A stretch of DNA of 37,275 nucleotides from a virus, in IMG/VR virus record IMGVR_UViG_3300042090_000851, positions 1 to 37,275 of that record; one strand, 5' to 3'. The notes beneath the pieces are model-generated. The model made no database searches. It was not told where the DNA came from and saw only the letters and a program-made list of their open reading frames with translations. Positions 6,104 to 13,729 of this stretch are shown here, piece by piece. Every line of letters starts with the position of its first letter. Position 1 is the stretch's first letter. The position numbers and the translations under genes are program-made.

Positions 6104-8391
6104 ATGTTATTCCCCCAGCTCGGGCCCCAGTACTACGATGAAAAGGACAAAGCGATTCTTTCTCGTATGGAGGCATTTTACGCAGAATCCATAACGATTA
6201 ACCAATCGTTTTGGTCAGAGGCTAGACCATGTTGGCCTCTTTAAACTTTCTCTGATTGACTTGGAAGCGCTAACGTAAAGACGAGCGTGACAGGGCGGAA
6301 GGCAATGAAGCCACCGTGAACGACTGAGTGAGAAAGCCTCGAAAGAGGATGCGACAGTCTGAACACTATGGAGACATAGTGAGGGAATCTCGAAGAAGTT
6401 CCCCGCCTAGAAATAGGTCATTAAAGTAACAGATGCAGGACACAGATACTCGATTTGAGACTGGAGACCAGACTCTCTGGACCGATCTCTATGGTAACCT
6501 TCCTGCTAATCGTCGCAGGCAATTCAATTTCAACCGAATTCGGCGTGTTATAAACATGATTGATGGCCATCAGCGTCGCAATCGTAAATCTATTATTTGT
6601 ATTCCTGAGCGCAATAAAGATCAAGAGACCGCAGATCAATTCAGTAAAGCATTACTATGGTTAGATAAACAAGAAAATTATTTGCATACGGTGTCAGATG
6701 CATTTCATGGTGCTTTAGTCACCGGCCTAAACTTTCTACAAGTATGGGTTGATTATCGTTCCGATCCAGTTAATGGCTCTATTAAAGTAGATAATTGTTC
6801 TTACAATTCATTTTTAGTTGATCCTTATTTCCGTAAATCAGATCTATCTGATTGCAATGCACTTTGGAAACGATCATTCCTTACTAAGCGTGAAGCGATA
6901 TCATTGCTTCCAGAACATACTGAAGAAATACTCGGTTTAACTGGACTTGATGCAGGCACTGGCCGTGATGGAAAATTCCAATTCCTTCCAGAATCATATA
7001 ACTATGGCTATAAAAATCTCCTCACCTATGATGAATTCTATTATCGTGACTTTCGGACTCAACGTCTTCTTATAGATAGTGAGACGGGCGAGACAATGGA
7101 ATGGCGTGGAAAAGATGAAGAAGCTTTAAAAGTCTTCCTGAAACAATATCCAATGGTAACTATTTTAGAACAAGAAGTTCCTACCGTGAATCTTGCTATT
7201 GTAGTTCAGGGAAAAGTAATGTATCATGGACCTAATCCAATCGGAATAGACAAATATCCATTCATTCCAGTACTTTGTTATTACAATCCGCAAATGCCAT
7301 ATTTTCCATGGCGCATACAGGGCGTGGTAAGAGGATTAAGAGATGCGCAATATTTATATAATCGTCGGCGTATTATTGAGCTTGATATACTTGAGTCTCA
7401 AATCAATTCCGGCTGGGTTTATAAAGAGAATGCGCTCGTTAATCCAAAAGATATTTTCTTGTCTGGTCAGGGCAGAGGTCTAGCGCTGAAAGATGAAGCG
7501 CAAATGACTGACGTTCAAAAGATTCCATCTCCTGGTATTGATCCATCGATGATTCAGCTTTCTGAGCTCCTCGCTAAGGAAATTCAAGAAGTTGCGGGTG
7601 TTTCTGATGAGCTTTTAGGATTTGATAATACTGATACTCTTTCAGGATATCATGCAATGTTGAAGCAATCGGCTTCTACTACTACATTGCAAATTCTATT
7701 TGATCAACTTGATGAATCGCTCAAACTTCTTGGAAATATATTCATCGATATTATTCAAGCTAATTGGACTCCTGGAAAGATGACTAATGTTTTAGACGGT
7801 GAAGCTCCATCACAACAATTTTATGATAAGAATTTTGGCAAATATCATGCAGCCGTTGAAGAAGGGCTGAATACTACTACTCAACGCCAAATGCAGTTTG
7901 GTCAAATGCTTATGCTTCGTGAAGCAGGCGTTCCGATATCACCAGCAGATCTTCTTGAAGCTTCTACATTACAGAACAAAACCAAGATTATTGAATCTAC
8001 AGTCCAGCAACAACAACAAGCACAGCAAATGCAAATGCAGCAAATGCAATCGCAAATGCAAGAAGCTGCTGCTCGTACTGAGTTGGCGCATGCAAGAGCA
8101 ACTGCTGATAGAGGATTAGGCCTTGAAAGGGTATCACGTGTGCAGGAAAATCAAGCTTTGGCTGTGGAGAGGAAGGCAGAAGCTGAGAAGGATCGTGAAA
8201 TTGCTTTACTAAATTTTGTGAAGGCGTTAAAAGAAATGGAAGGATTGGATTTGGAACATTTAGAGAAACTCATAACTTTAAGTCATATAGTAAAGAATGA
8301 AGAGTCTCAAATGGTAGAACAGACTGCTCAAAATCAATCCCCTATGAACCAGAATCTTCAATCTCTCGGGCAAGAACAGCCCGTGCAGTAG
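6104..8391 (+). CDS. Portal protein, interrupted by a group I intron (exons 6104-6223 and 6439-8391)
   Basis: Exon 1 encodes 40 residues (MLFPQLGPQYYDEKDKAILS to FWSEA) and would hit a stop nine codons into the intron. Exon 2 continues in frame with DTDTRFETGDQ, giving 690 aa after splicing. The protein resembles P22-type portals: an early IDGHQRRNRKSIICIP block, a long alpha/beta body and a C-terminal glutamine-rich coiled coil (QQQQQAQQMQMQQMQ, then a charged helix). Portals are dodecameric rings at one head vertex through which DNA enters and leaves. AAGGA lies 9 nt before ATG 6104. An in-frame ATG at 6433 lies within the intron's last bases and, read alone, would give a falsely shortened 652-aa protein. 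Confidence 0.88.
6224..6438 (+). ncRNA. Group I self-splicing intron, ORF-less, in the portal gene
   Basis: A 215-nt intron. P1: exon AGAGGCU (6217-6223) pairs with guide GGCCUCU (6234-6240), leaving the required U-G pair at the splice site. P7: GACTG (6322-6326) with CAGTC (6355-6359). P8: CCTC-GAAA-GAGG (6337-6348). P9: CACTATG-GAGA-CATAGTG (6364-6381). A P9.2-like hairpin: CCTA-GAAA-TAGG (6406-6417). The terminal guanosine is 6438. A 4-bp P10 is possible between exon 2 GACA and UGUU at 6230-6233. The second intron (13355-13555) has every helix with compensatory changes. No endonuclease gene is present. Removal restores the portal frame exactly. The P3-P6 region is not drawn in detail here. 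Confidence 0.93.
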
Positions 8392-8440
8392 TTAGAGGAA
8401 AACCCTTGCTCTAAAGAGCAATTACTACGAAGGAGCCATA

Positions 8441-8752
8441 ATGGCAAAACGTTATCATCAATCAGCAAAAGATCGTAAGCATGAAAGCCGCGGCATGGAA
8501 CGCGCAATGCATCGCAAACACGGTATGCATGGTATGGATCCACGACGACGTCAGGAAATGGAAGATGCAGGAATGATCAGTGAAGATCACAATGCAACTG
8601 CTAATCTGCCACAGGATGTGAAATATCATCCATGGCCAGAAGCATCTCATTATTCTGATTATGGGCTTGATGACACAATCCGCGGAATCGATCGTCAAGA
8701 AAACGAAGATGAAAGCGGCATGAAACGTCATATGCAACCTGGAAAGTACTAA
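8441..8752 (+). CDS. 103-aa His/Met-rich basic hypothetical protein
   Basis: AAGGAG lies before the ATG. The N-terminal third is strongly basic and rich in H, R and M (MERAMHRKHGMHGMDPRRR); the rest is acidic and polar (DHNATANLPQDVKYHPWPEAS). It lacks membrane segments. Its place right after the portal, followed by a run of basic proteins, suggests a minor virion component or DNA-binding head protein. No family recognised with certainty. Confidence 0.6.
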   Translation: MAKRYHQSAKDRKHESRGMERAMHRKHGMHGMDPRRRQEMEDAGMISEDHNATANLPQDVKYHPWPEASHYSDYGLDDTIRGIDRQENEDESGMKRHMQPGKY

Positions 8753-8753
8753 G

Positions 8754-8903
8754 ATGCCAGCAGCTCCAAGAATGAAAGGTAAAGCTACTAAAATTGCATT
8801 TGCTCTTTTAGGAAAACCAGAAAACCTGGCTGCTAAAAAGACTGAGCGTCAAAAACATATTGACCATCAGTTGCTGTACCAAGCTTCGTTTAGAGTTCGT
8901 TAA
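8754..8903 (+). CDS. 49-aa basic hypothetical protein
   Basis: The ATG follows one base after the previous stop, with GGAAAG upstream in the preceding coding sequence. It is a short basic protein (KGKATKIAFALLGKP, then KKTERQK) ending RVR. It probably belongs to the same cluster of small basic head-region proteins. Function unknown. Confidence 0.5.
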   Translation: MPAAPRMKGKATKIAFALLGKPENLAAKKTERQKHIDHQLLYQASFRVR

Positions 8904-8908
8904 ATTAT

Positions 8909-8952
8909 GGGGTGAGGGAGTGTTATGTAAATAGAAACGCTCTCCTTGCCCT
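8909..8952 (+). other. Imperfect RNA hairpin between small head-region genes
   Basis: AGGGAGTGTT (8915-8924) pairs with AACGCTC-T-CCT (8936-8946) with a single bulged T and an 11-nt loop. GGG/CCC can extend the base. It lies before the gene at 8969 and is followed by TATTTCT. It may be a weak terminator or a processing site. Confidence 0.45.
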
Positions 8953-8968
8953 ATTTCTAAGGATAATT

Positions 8969-9271
8969 ATGGCTGAAAAGAAAAAGATAACCGTTGCTAA
9001 AGGCGTCAAGGTAAAACGTGGCGTTGAAGAGAAAATGCGGTCTAAAAAAGGTTCTTCCTCTGCAGGTAAATATAAAACTGTGTCGCCTAAAGAATTTGCT
9101 GGTAAGGCAGGTGGCGCATCTAAAGTATCATTTCCTATTAATACTCTTGCCCGTGCTCGTAATGCACTGGCACGTGCTCATTATGCTCCTCATCCAGAAG
9201 GCATCAGAGCTACGGTGTATAAAAAATATCCTGAACTGAAGATGCGACATGAAAAGAGAGAGGGTAAGTAA
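8969..9271 (+). CDS. 100-aa basic protein with ARNALARAHYAP motif
   Basis: AAGGATAATT precedes ATG 8969; an upstream in-frame ATG at 8912 would run through the hairpin and is unlikely. The N-terminal half is a Lys-rich tail. The C-terminal half reads FPINTLARARNALARAHYAP then GIRATVYKKYPEL, a short domain found in many phage proteins of unknown role near head genes. Its stop overlaps the next start. Probably a minor virion or DNA-associated protein. Confidence 0.65.
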   Translation: MAEKKKITVAKGVKVKRGVEEKMRSKKGSSSAGKYKTVSPKEFAGKAGGASKVSFPINTLARARNALARAHYAPHPEGIRATVYKKYPELKMRHEKREGK

Positions 9272-9477
9272 TGCCTAAATTAAAAAAGACAGCGCCAAAA
9301 AAAGTTAAGCGTGCTCGCGTAAAACTTGAAATGGAAAAGTTTAAAGAAGGAAAGTTAAGATCAGGCTCTGAGAATGGGCCGATTGTAACGAATCCCAAGC
9401 AAGCAATAGCAATTTCTCTCTCTGAATCTGGCCAATCTAAAAAGAAGGCTAAGAAAAAGAAATCAAAGAAGAAATGA
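9271..9477 (+). CDS. 68-aa DUF6496-like Lys-rich protein
   Basis: It contains MEKFKEGKLRSGSENGPIVT and then KQAIAISLSESG, the pattern of a small phage family (DUF6496, from memory), followed by a Lys-rich tail (KKKAKKKKSKKK). It is strongly basic, overlaps the previous gene by one base (TAATG) and is followed directly by a strong terminator. It likely binds nucleic acid; function unknown. Confidence 0.65.
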   Translation: MPKLKKTAPKKVKRARVKLEMEKFKEGKLRSGSENGPIVTNPKQAIAISLSESGQSKKKAKKKKSKKK

Positions 9478-9487
9478 CTCTTCCAGC

Positions 9488-9524
9488 GGGGGTGGTGCTC
9501 CCTTTTGGCCACCCCCATCTTTTG
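9488..9524 (+). terminator. Strong rho-independent terminator
   Basis: GGGGGTGG (9488-9495) and CCACCCCC (9509-9516) form an 8-bp GC-rich stem with a 13-nt loop, followed by ATCTTTT. It lies 11 bases after the stop of the Lys-rich gene and separates the portal cluster from the next cluster. Confidence 0.85.
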
Positions 9525-9581
9525 CATTTTCACTAAAAGTCAGTAGGCTTGAATCGAAAATACGCATCTACAAGGGAGTAT

Positions 9582-10121
9582 ATGACAAAAAAGAAAACAG
9601 TCGGCGCTATAGCCTCAGAATTATCCCAAAAATCCCCTGATTCACTCGATCCAATAGAAATTCAACGAGCAACTGAGCAAGAATATCTCGATAATCTCAT
9701 TTGGTGTGTTAAGCATGCACAAAAAAAGATAGATTGTTCTACTATTGAAGGTCATGATGCATGCAAAGATCGTCCTGCAATTGATGGAGACTTCTTTATT
9801 GCAGCTTTATTGAAGAAAGAGAAGTTATTATCTAATGTTTTGCGTAACTATTTTGTTCCTACTCTTGCTTGTCCTACTCCTCACTTCGACCAAACAGTGT
9901 TTAAATATGTCGCAGCAAAAGAAGATGTTGAATTCTTGTGGGTTGTTCCCGACCAAGAAACATGCGAGATCTTTAAAGAGAACAAAGATAAAATAGTTCC
10001 TGAAGAGAGAGCACTTTTAAAGTATGTTCTTGAATATTACGATGGAACATTATTTAATATGTCTAAGAAATTAAACGGCGAGTCACACTTTGCTGGCTCT
10101 GCATTGGAAAAGGCAATATGA
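9582..10121 (+). CDS. 179-aa hypothetical protein
   Basis: AGGGAG lies 5 nt before ATG 9582, which I prefer to the in-frame ATG at 9549. The protein is soluble and mostly helical (YLDNLIWCVKHAQKKIDC, EERALLKYVLEYYDGTLF). No known family or active-site motif is visible. It is the first gene after the terminator and is coupled by ATGA overlap to the frameshifted gene that follows. It is possibly a head-assembly accessory because of its place between portal and scaffold. Confidence 0.6.
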   Translation: MTKKKTVGAIASELSQKSPDSLDPIEIQRATEQEYLDNLIWCVKHAQKKIDCSTIEGHDACKDRPAIDGDFFIAALLKKEKLLSNVLRNYFVPTLACPTPHFDQTVFKYVAAKEDVEFLWVVPDQETCEIFKENKDKIVPEERALLKYVLEYYDGTLFNMSKKLNGESHFAGSALEKAI

Positions 10122-10400
10122 ACTGGAAAACAAAAAACGATATAAAAAAACGATATACCAGATAAATTCGCTACAATAGCAATAATATTAGATGGAGCTA
10201 TTTATTTTTGCTCATGGGATGATTGTACGTGGGGAGAAGAATGTTGTAAAAAACATGAATCTTCCATAGGAATTGCTATGGGATTTGATTGTGAGAAAGT
10301 TGCTTATACAGACAGTCCTTCATGGGAATGTATAGACTTGAAAGAAGTCGATGGCTGGATTTATGTTTCTGATATTTTAAAAGATTTTAAGAGATTGTGA
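10118..10400 (+). pseudogene. Cys-rich small gene broken (or recoded) at an A7 run
   Basis: The ATG at 10118 overlaps the previous stop. After 11 codons the frame crosses seven A's (10144-10150) and stops at 10163. One frame over, an open frame runs to TGA 10400 and encodes a coherent protein (DIPDKFATIAIILDGAIYF, then CSWDDCTW and EECCKKHE). With six A's the two parts would join as one 93-aa protein. Possibilities are a homopolymer assembly error, a real inactivating insertion, or expression by transcript slippage on the A run. A standard -1 shift would fail because that frame stops soon after. The next gene is tightly coupled to its end, which argues that the gene is normally translated. 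Confidence 0.6.
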
Positions 10401-10621
10401 TGGAACATAAAATCAATAGCGGAGAAAAAATTATGATGTGTGGATCGTGTAAAAAAATATTGCAAAAACATCTAGATGTATTTAATGGCCAACCAATTAA
10501 TATGGTTTTTCTATCATGTCAACAAGACTATAATCCTGATGATATTCGCCAGAGAACATGTTTAGATCAATTCCTTATGTTTGTGGTTAAAGAGATTTAT
10601 TATCAAGATTATGAAGCATAA
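10400..10621 (+). CDS. 73-aa hypothetical protein with CGSC motif
   Basis: The ATG overlaps the previous stop (TGATG). The protein contains MMCGSCKKIL near residue 13 and two further cysteines (LSCQQD, RTCLDQ). It is soluble and acidic, with a possible metal-binding centre, though the cysteine spacing is not a classic ribbon. Function unknown. Confidence 0.5.
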   Translation: MEHKINSGEKIMMCGSCKKILQKHLDVFNGQPINMVFLSCQQDYNPDDIRQRTCLDQFLMFVVKEIYYQDYEA

Positions 10622-10652
10622 ATTACTAAAGACATAAAACAAGGAAAGTAAT

Positions 10653-11603
10653 ATGGCATACGGAAAACAACTGAACAATAAAAGCTTTTATGCAAACAGC
10701 CAAGGCGCATCTGGCGCACCTGATATCGCAATGCCACCACTTAATGAAACTCCTGCTATAGCTAAAGCTGCACCAGATCCATGGCAACAACAAGCCTCTA
10801 ATCAACAAACTGAGAATCCTTTCGGTCCAGTTCCTGATCAATTACCAGAAGAAGTTGCGCAAGAGATGCAATCAGAGCAAGAAGCACCAGAATTGGAAGA
10901 AGCAGTTGAAGAAATAGTCCAAGCTCAAGAAATTGAAGAAACACAACCTTCCAAGCCATCACCTAAAGAATCCTTCCGTGCCCTTAAAGAGGCAAAAGAA
11001 CGTTCTGATCGAGAACGCGATGCAATGCTTTCTCAGATGCTTGAAATGCAGCGACAAATACAAAACATGCAGCAACAGCAACCGCAAGTTCAAGAACAAC
11101 CAGTAGAAGATTATGACTTTGATATTGAATCTGATGCGTTAGCAGAAGGCAAACACCTTAAAAAGCTGATGGCAAAGCAGAAAGCAATGGAGCAGCAGCT
11201 CAAGCGGTATCAAATGCATTCAGAAGAAGTTGCGGTAGAAACAAGAATAAGATCACAATATCCTGATTTTGAGAAAGTAGTATCAAAAGAGAATGTTGAG
11301 ATTCTCAATGAACAGTTTCCAGAGATTGCTAAAACACTCAGAGATACGCCAGATATGTTCAACAAAGCAGCTGCAGCATATACAGTGATAAAGAACTTTG
11401 GCATTCATAAAGATACGGCTAAGCATGAATCTGATCGTGTTAAGGCAGTAACAAATGCACAAAAGCCAAGACCATTAGCTTCAGTTAATCCAACGCAAGG
11501 CGATAGTCCATTATCGAAAGCAAATGCATTTGCTAATGGTATGACGGAAGAATTGAAAGAACAATTAAGAAGGGAGATGTATAACGCTCGTAAATCAATG
11601 TAA
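10653..11603 (+). CDS. Capsid scaffolding protein
   Basis: A 316-aa acidic, Pro/Gln/Glu-rich protein upstream of the capsid gene. The N-terminal third is disordered (PDPWQQQASNQQTENPFG). A coiled coil follows (about 100-185, SFRALKEAKERSDRERDAML then QMLEMQRQIQNMQQQQ), and a compact helical C-terminus ends at NARKSM. This composition and position are typical of podovirus scaffolds, which guide coat assembly and leave the prohead before packaging. AAGGAAAG lies before the ATG. Confidence 0.8.
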   Translation: MAYGKQLNNKSFYANSQGASGAPDIAMPPLNETPAIAKAAPDPWQQQASNQQTENPFGPVPDQLPEEVAQEMQSEQEAPELEEAVEEIVQAQEIEETQPSKPSPKESFRALKEAKERSDRERDAMLSQMLEMQRQIQNMQQQQPQVQEQPVEDYDFDIESDALAEGKHLKKLMAKQKAMEQQLKRYQMHSEEVAVETRIRSQYPDFEKVVSKENVEILNEQFPEIAKTLRDTPDMFNKAAAAYTVIKNFGIHKDTAKHESDRVKAVTNAQKPRPLASVNPTQGDSPLSKANAFANGMTEELKEQLRREMYNARKSM

Positions 11604-11621
11604 TATTTAAACGGAGGTCAT

Positions 11622-12068
11622 ATGAAAAGATTGGCGTTGATGTTGATAAGCACCAGTTGTTTTGCAATGTTGCGTGATGCTGAGATTGGCATAGTTGATA
11701 ATGAACAAACTGCAGACGAATATTTCTGCCATCTTGCTATGATTGTTTATCGTAAAAAGACCTCCATTGAATGTTCTCCAGAATTGAAGCCTTATATATT
11801 AAGAACTCTGAATTATTCTCGCCATAATGGTGATTCAGTAAAATTTGATCAAATTGATAAGGATCTAACGCGAGAAGACGAGAAATTTCTGATGTCACAA
11901 GTGAATAAAGCAGTGGCATCAGCTCTTAAAGATCAAAAGAATCAGATAGAATCTCGTATTTCTAAAAAGAATGCAGCTTTATATATAGCAGTTTGCGGTT
12001 TGTGCTGCACTGTTATTACCACTGCTATTACGTTAGGATCCACACTTTCAGGAGATTGTCCAAAATGA
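11622..12068 (+). CDS. 148-aa exported protein with C-terminal membrane helix
   Basis: It has a very strong Shine-Dalgarno (CGGAGGTC). The N-terminus is a signal peptide (MKRLALMLISTSCFAML, cleavage after about A15). The middle is charged and helical; residues about 118-145 read SKKNAALYIAVCGLCC followed by an IT-rich hydrophobic stretch, so the C-terminus probably anchors in a membrane. It overlaps the M15 peptidase gene by ATGA, which suggests a lysis function such as a spanin or holin-like partner. That role is inferred from the neighbour only. The hydrophobic tail resembles that of the 4596 product. Confidence 0.6.
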   Translation: MKRLALMLISTSCFAMLRDAEIGIVDNEQTADEYFCHLAMIVYRKKTSIECSPELKPYILRTLNYSRHNGDSVKFDQIDKDLTREDEKFLMSQVNKAVASALKDQKNQIESRISKKNAALYIAVCGLCCTVITTAITLGSTLSGDCPK

Positions 12069-12403
12069 GACTTTCAGAACAGCAAGCAGCATTCGCGCGT
12101 GATGTTGCTAAACTCATTAATTGGATATTCGATAATGGATTTGCAGTTACTTTAGGAGAGGCATTTAGAACTGCTGAACAAGCAGAGATCTATGCTAAAG
12201 AAGGTAAAGGCATCAAAGATAGTCTGCATTGCAAACGATTAGCCATCGATCTATTTTTGTTTGATCATGAAGGGCATTATCTCCAAGATAAAAAAGATTA
12301 CGAAGAGTTTGGTGTTTTCTGGGAGTCTCTCAATCCGCATAATCGTTGGGGAGGTAACTTTCCACGAGTTGATTGCGTACACTTTGAAAGACGTGAAGAA
12401 TAA
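12065..12403 (+). CDS. Peptidase M15-type endolysin (D-Ala-D-Ala or L-Ala-D-Glu peptidase)
   Basis: A compact 112-aa metallopeptidase of the VanY/M15 type. The zinc site is visible: S53-x-H55 followed by D62 (SLHCKRLAIDLF), then RWGGNF at 94-99 and D103-C-V-H106-F-E, with H55, D62 and H106 as ligands. Such enzymes cut peptide bridges in peptidoglycan to free progeny. There is no signal peptide, so it needs a holin or another route. The start is ATG 12065 inside the previous stop; the upstream extension lies in the preceding gene. It is a short member, close to the catalytic domain alone. Its position between scaffold and capsid genes is unusual for a lysin. Confidence 0.85.
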   Translation: MRLSEQQAAFARDVAKLINWIFDNGFAVTLGEAFRTAEQAEIYAKEGKGIKDSLHCKRLAIDLFLFDHEGHYLQDKKDYEEFGVFWESLNPHNRWGGNFPRVDCVHFERREE

Positions 12404-12455
12404 TATATAGTATTACCAGCATTGCAGATGTCGCGAATCTAAAATGTCACTCATC

Positions 12456-12534
12456 TTAGACCCAAAAGCAAGTTAGGAATTGGTCTAGCCTACAAATTAG
12501 GACCCAAAAGCTCCTTTAGGAATTGGTCCGACCT
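12456..12534 (+). promoter_or_regulatory. Tandem imperfect repeat hairpins in the capsid gene leader
   Basis: Two units of about 37 nt follow each other. Each has a closing stem and a conserved interior (CAAAAGC...TTAGGAATT). Unit 1 closes with AGACC (12458-12462) and GGTCT (12482-12486). Unit 2 closes with GGACC (12500-12504) and GGTCC (12525-12529). The A-U to G-C change in the outer pair is compensatory. The pair lies in the 168-nt gap before the capsid start, so it would be in the 5' untranslated region. It may stabilise or control capsid mRNA, or bind a protein. Confidence 0.65.
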
Positions 12535-12571
12535 AAGACAATGTTAATCAACATTCTCTTAAAGGAAATTC

Positions 12572-13720
12572 ATGGCAATTACTACTACATCTGGTTTGCC
12601 TGCACCGGTACAGCAAAGCTTTAGCTATAAACTGTTATCGGTTCCAGTGCCAAACATGATTCACAAAATCCCGGCGATGCTTAAGCAAATGCCGAGAAAT
12701 GGTGGTACAACTCTACGTATGCGTAGATATAATCCACTACAAACTGCAATGGTTCCATTAGGAAACACTGGCGTTACTCCACCAGCACAAAATCTAACTG
12801 CTGTGGATATAGATGCTAAGATTTCATTCTATGGCACATATGTGATACTTAATGAACAAGTTACCTTACAAAACCAGGATCCAGTTCTTAACGAATGTGC
12901 AGCACGTCTTGGCGTGTCACTTCGTCAAACTGAAGATCAGCTTACTCGTGATATGCTTGCAGGAACCGCAGCATTCATTAACTGTACTGCTGGTGTGAAT
13001 GGTGATAACCCAACTGAACTTACTCGTTCAGATGTTGATGATGTGGTTCGTGCGTTACTTGGTAACAATGCGTACACCATTCTTGATAACATCGAAGGTG
13101 ATGATAAGTTCGGTACTGCTCCGGTTCGTGATGCATACTTTGCGTTATGTCATACTGACTTAACTAAAGATATGGACAATGTTACTGGGTTCATTCAAAA
13201 GAACCAATATCCGTCACCAATGAATGCGTTGCGTTCTGAGTGGGGTGCAATTGGAAACCTACGTTTCTTGATTTCATCTATTGGTTCACAAAGTTTGAAT
13301 GCATCTTCTCTTGGCGCAAACGTATACAACATTTTCTGTGTTGGTATGGAGGCTAAAGTGTTAGGTCTCCTTAAATTTCTTCTGATTGACTTGGAAGTCC
13401 TACGGGATCACAAGGGGCAAGCGAAAGCAGCCTGAACGACTAAGTGAAGAAACGTCGAAAGACGAAGCGATAGTCTGGACTCTATGGTAACATAGAGAGG
13501 AATCTCCGAAGAGGGAATCCCGCCTGGAAACAGGTCATAAAAGTAACAGAATTCGTACGCCTGTGTAGAGCAAGATGGTTATTCAGCTCAGTTCATATAT
13601 CGTCCGCCTATTTATGATGGACCGTTAGCATTGAATGCTTCAGTCGGTTATAAATTTGCAGAAGTTCCTCGAATCTTAAATGATTTGTGGGTTCTGAACC
13701 TTCGTTGCACTTTGGCTTAG
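12572..13720 (+). CDS. Major capsid protein, interrupted by a group I intron (exons 12572-13354 and 13556-13720)
   Basis: Exon 1 gives 261 residues ending VGMEA. Exon 2 resumes YACVEQDGYSAQFIYRPP and runs 54 residues to the stop at 13720, for 315 aa in all. The protein resembles the N4 gp56-like capsid family: an early LKQMPRNGGTTLRMRRYNPL block, AVDIDAKISFYGTYVILNEQ, DAYFALCHTDL, and a conserved end PRILNDLWVLNLR. It would form the HK97-fold shell. Unspliced message would make a 287-aa product with a foreign tail (KVLGLLKF and on) lacking the end. AAAGGAAATTC precedes the ATG, after the tandem-hairpin leader. Confidence 0.9.
13355..13555 (+). ncRNA. Group I self-splicing intron, ORF-less, in the capsid gene
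   Basis: A 201-nt intron. P1: exon GGAGGCU (13348-13354) with guide GGUCUCC (13364-13370), including the splice-site U-G pair. P7: GACTA (13438-13442) with TAGTC (13471-13475). P8: CGTC-GAAA-GACG (13453-13464). P9: CTCTATG-GTAA-CATAGAG (13480-13497). A P9.2-like hairpin: CCTG-GAAA-CAGG (13523-13534). The terminal guanosine is 13555. It shares CTGATTGACTTGGAAG (13382-13397) and much of its core with the portal intron, while helices differ by compensatory pairs. No endonuclease gene. Removal joins GMEA to YACVEQDG, restoring the capsid C-terminus. Confidence 0.95.
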
Positions 13721-13729
13721 GGAGATAAT

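Noticed and set aside
6433-8391. ATG 6433 as the start of the portal gene
   Set aside because: This ATG lies in the last six bases of the intron and has no Shine-Dalgarno. Exon 1 upstream encodes a portal-like N-terminus that joins in frame.
10144-10150. Programmed -1 frameshift at the A run
   Set aside because: The sequence resembles a slippery heptamer, but the -1 frame stops soon after. Only the +1 (or -2) frame stays open.
13352-13435. Capsid protein ending at 13435
   Set aside because: The last 26 residues are translated intron. The family-conserved C-terminus is encoded in exon 2.
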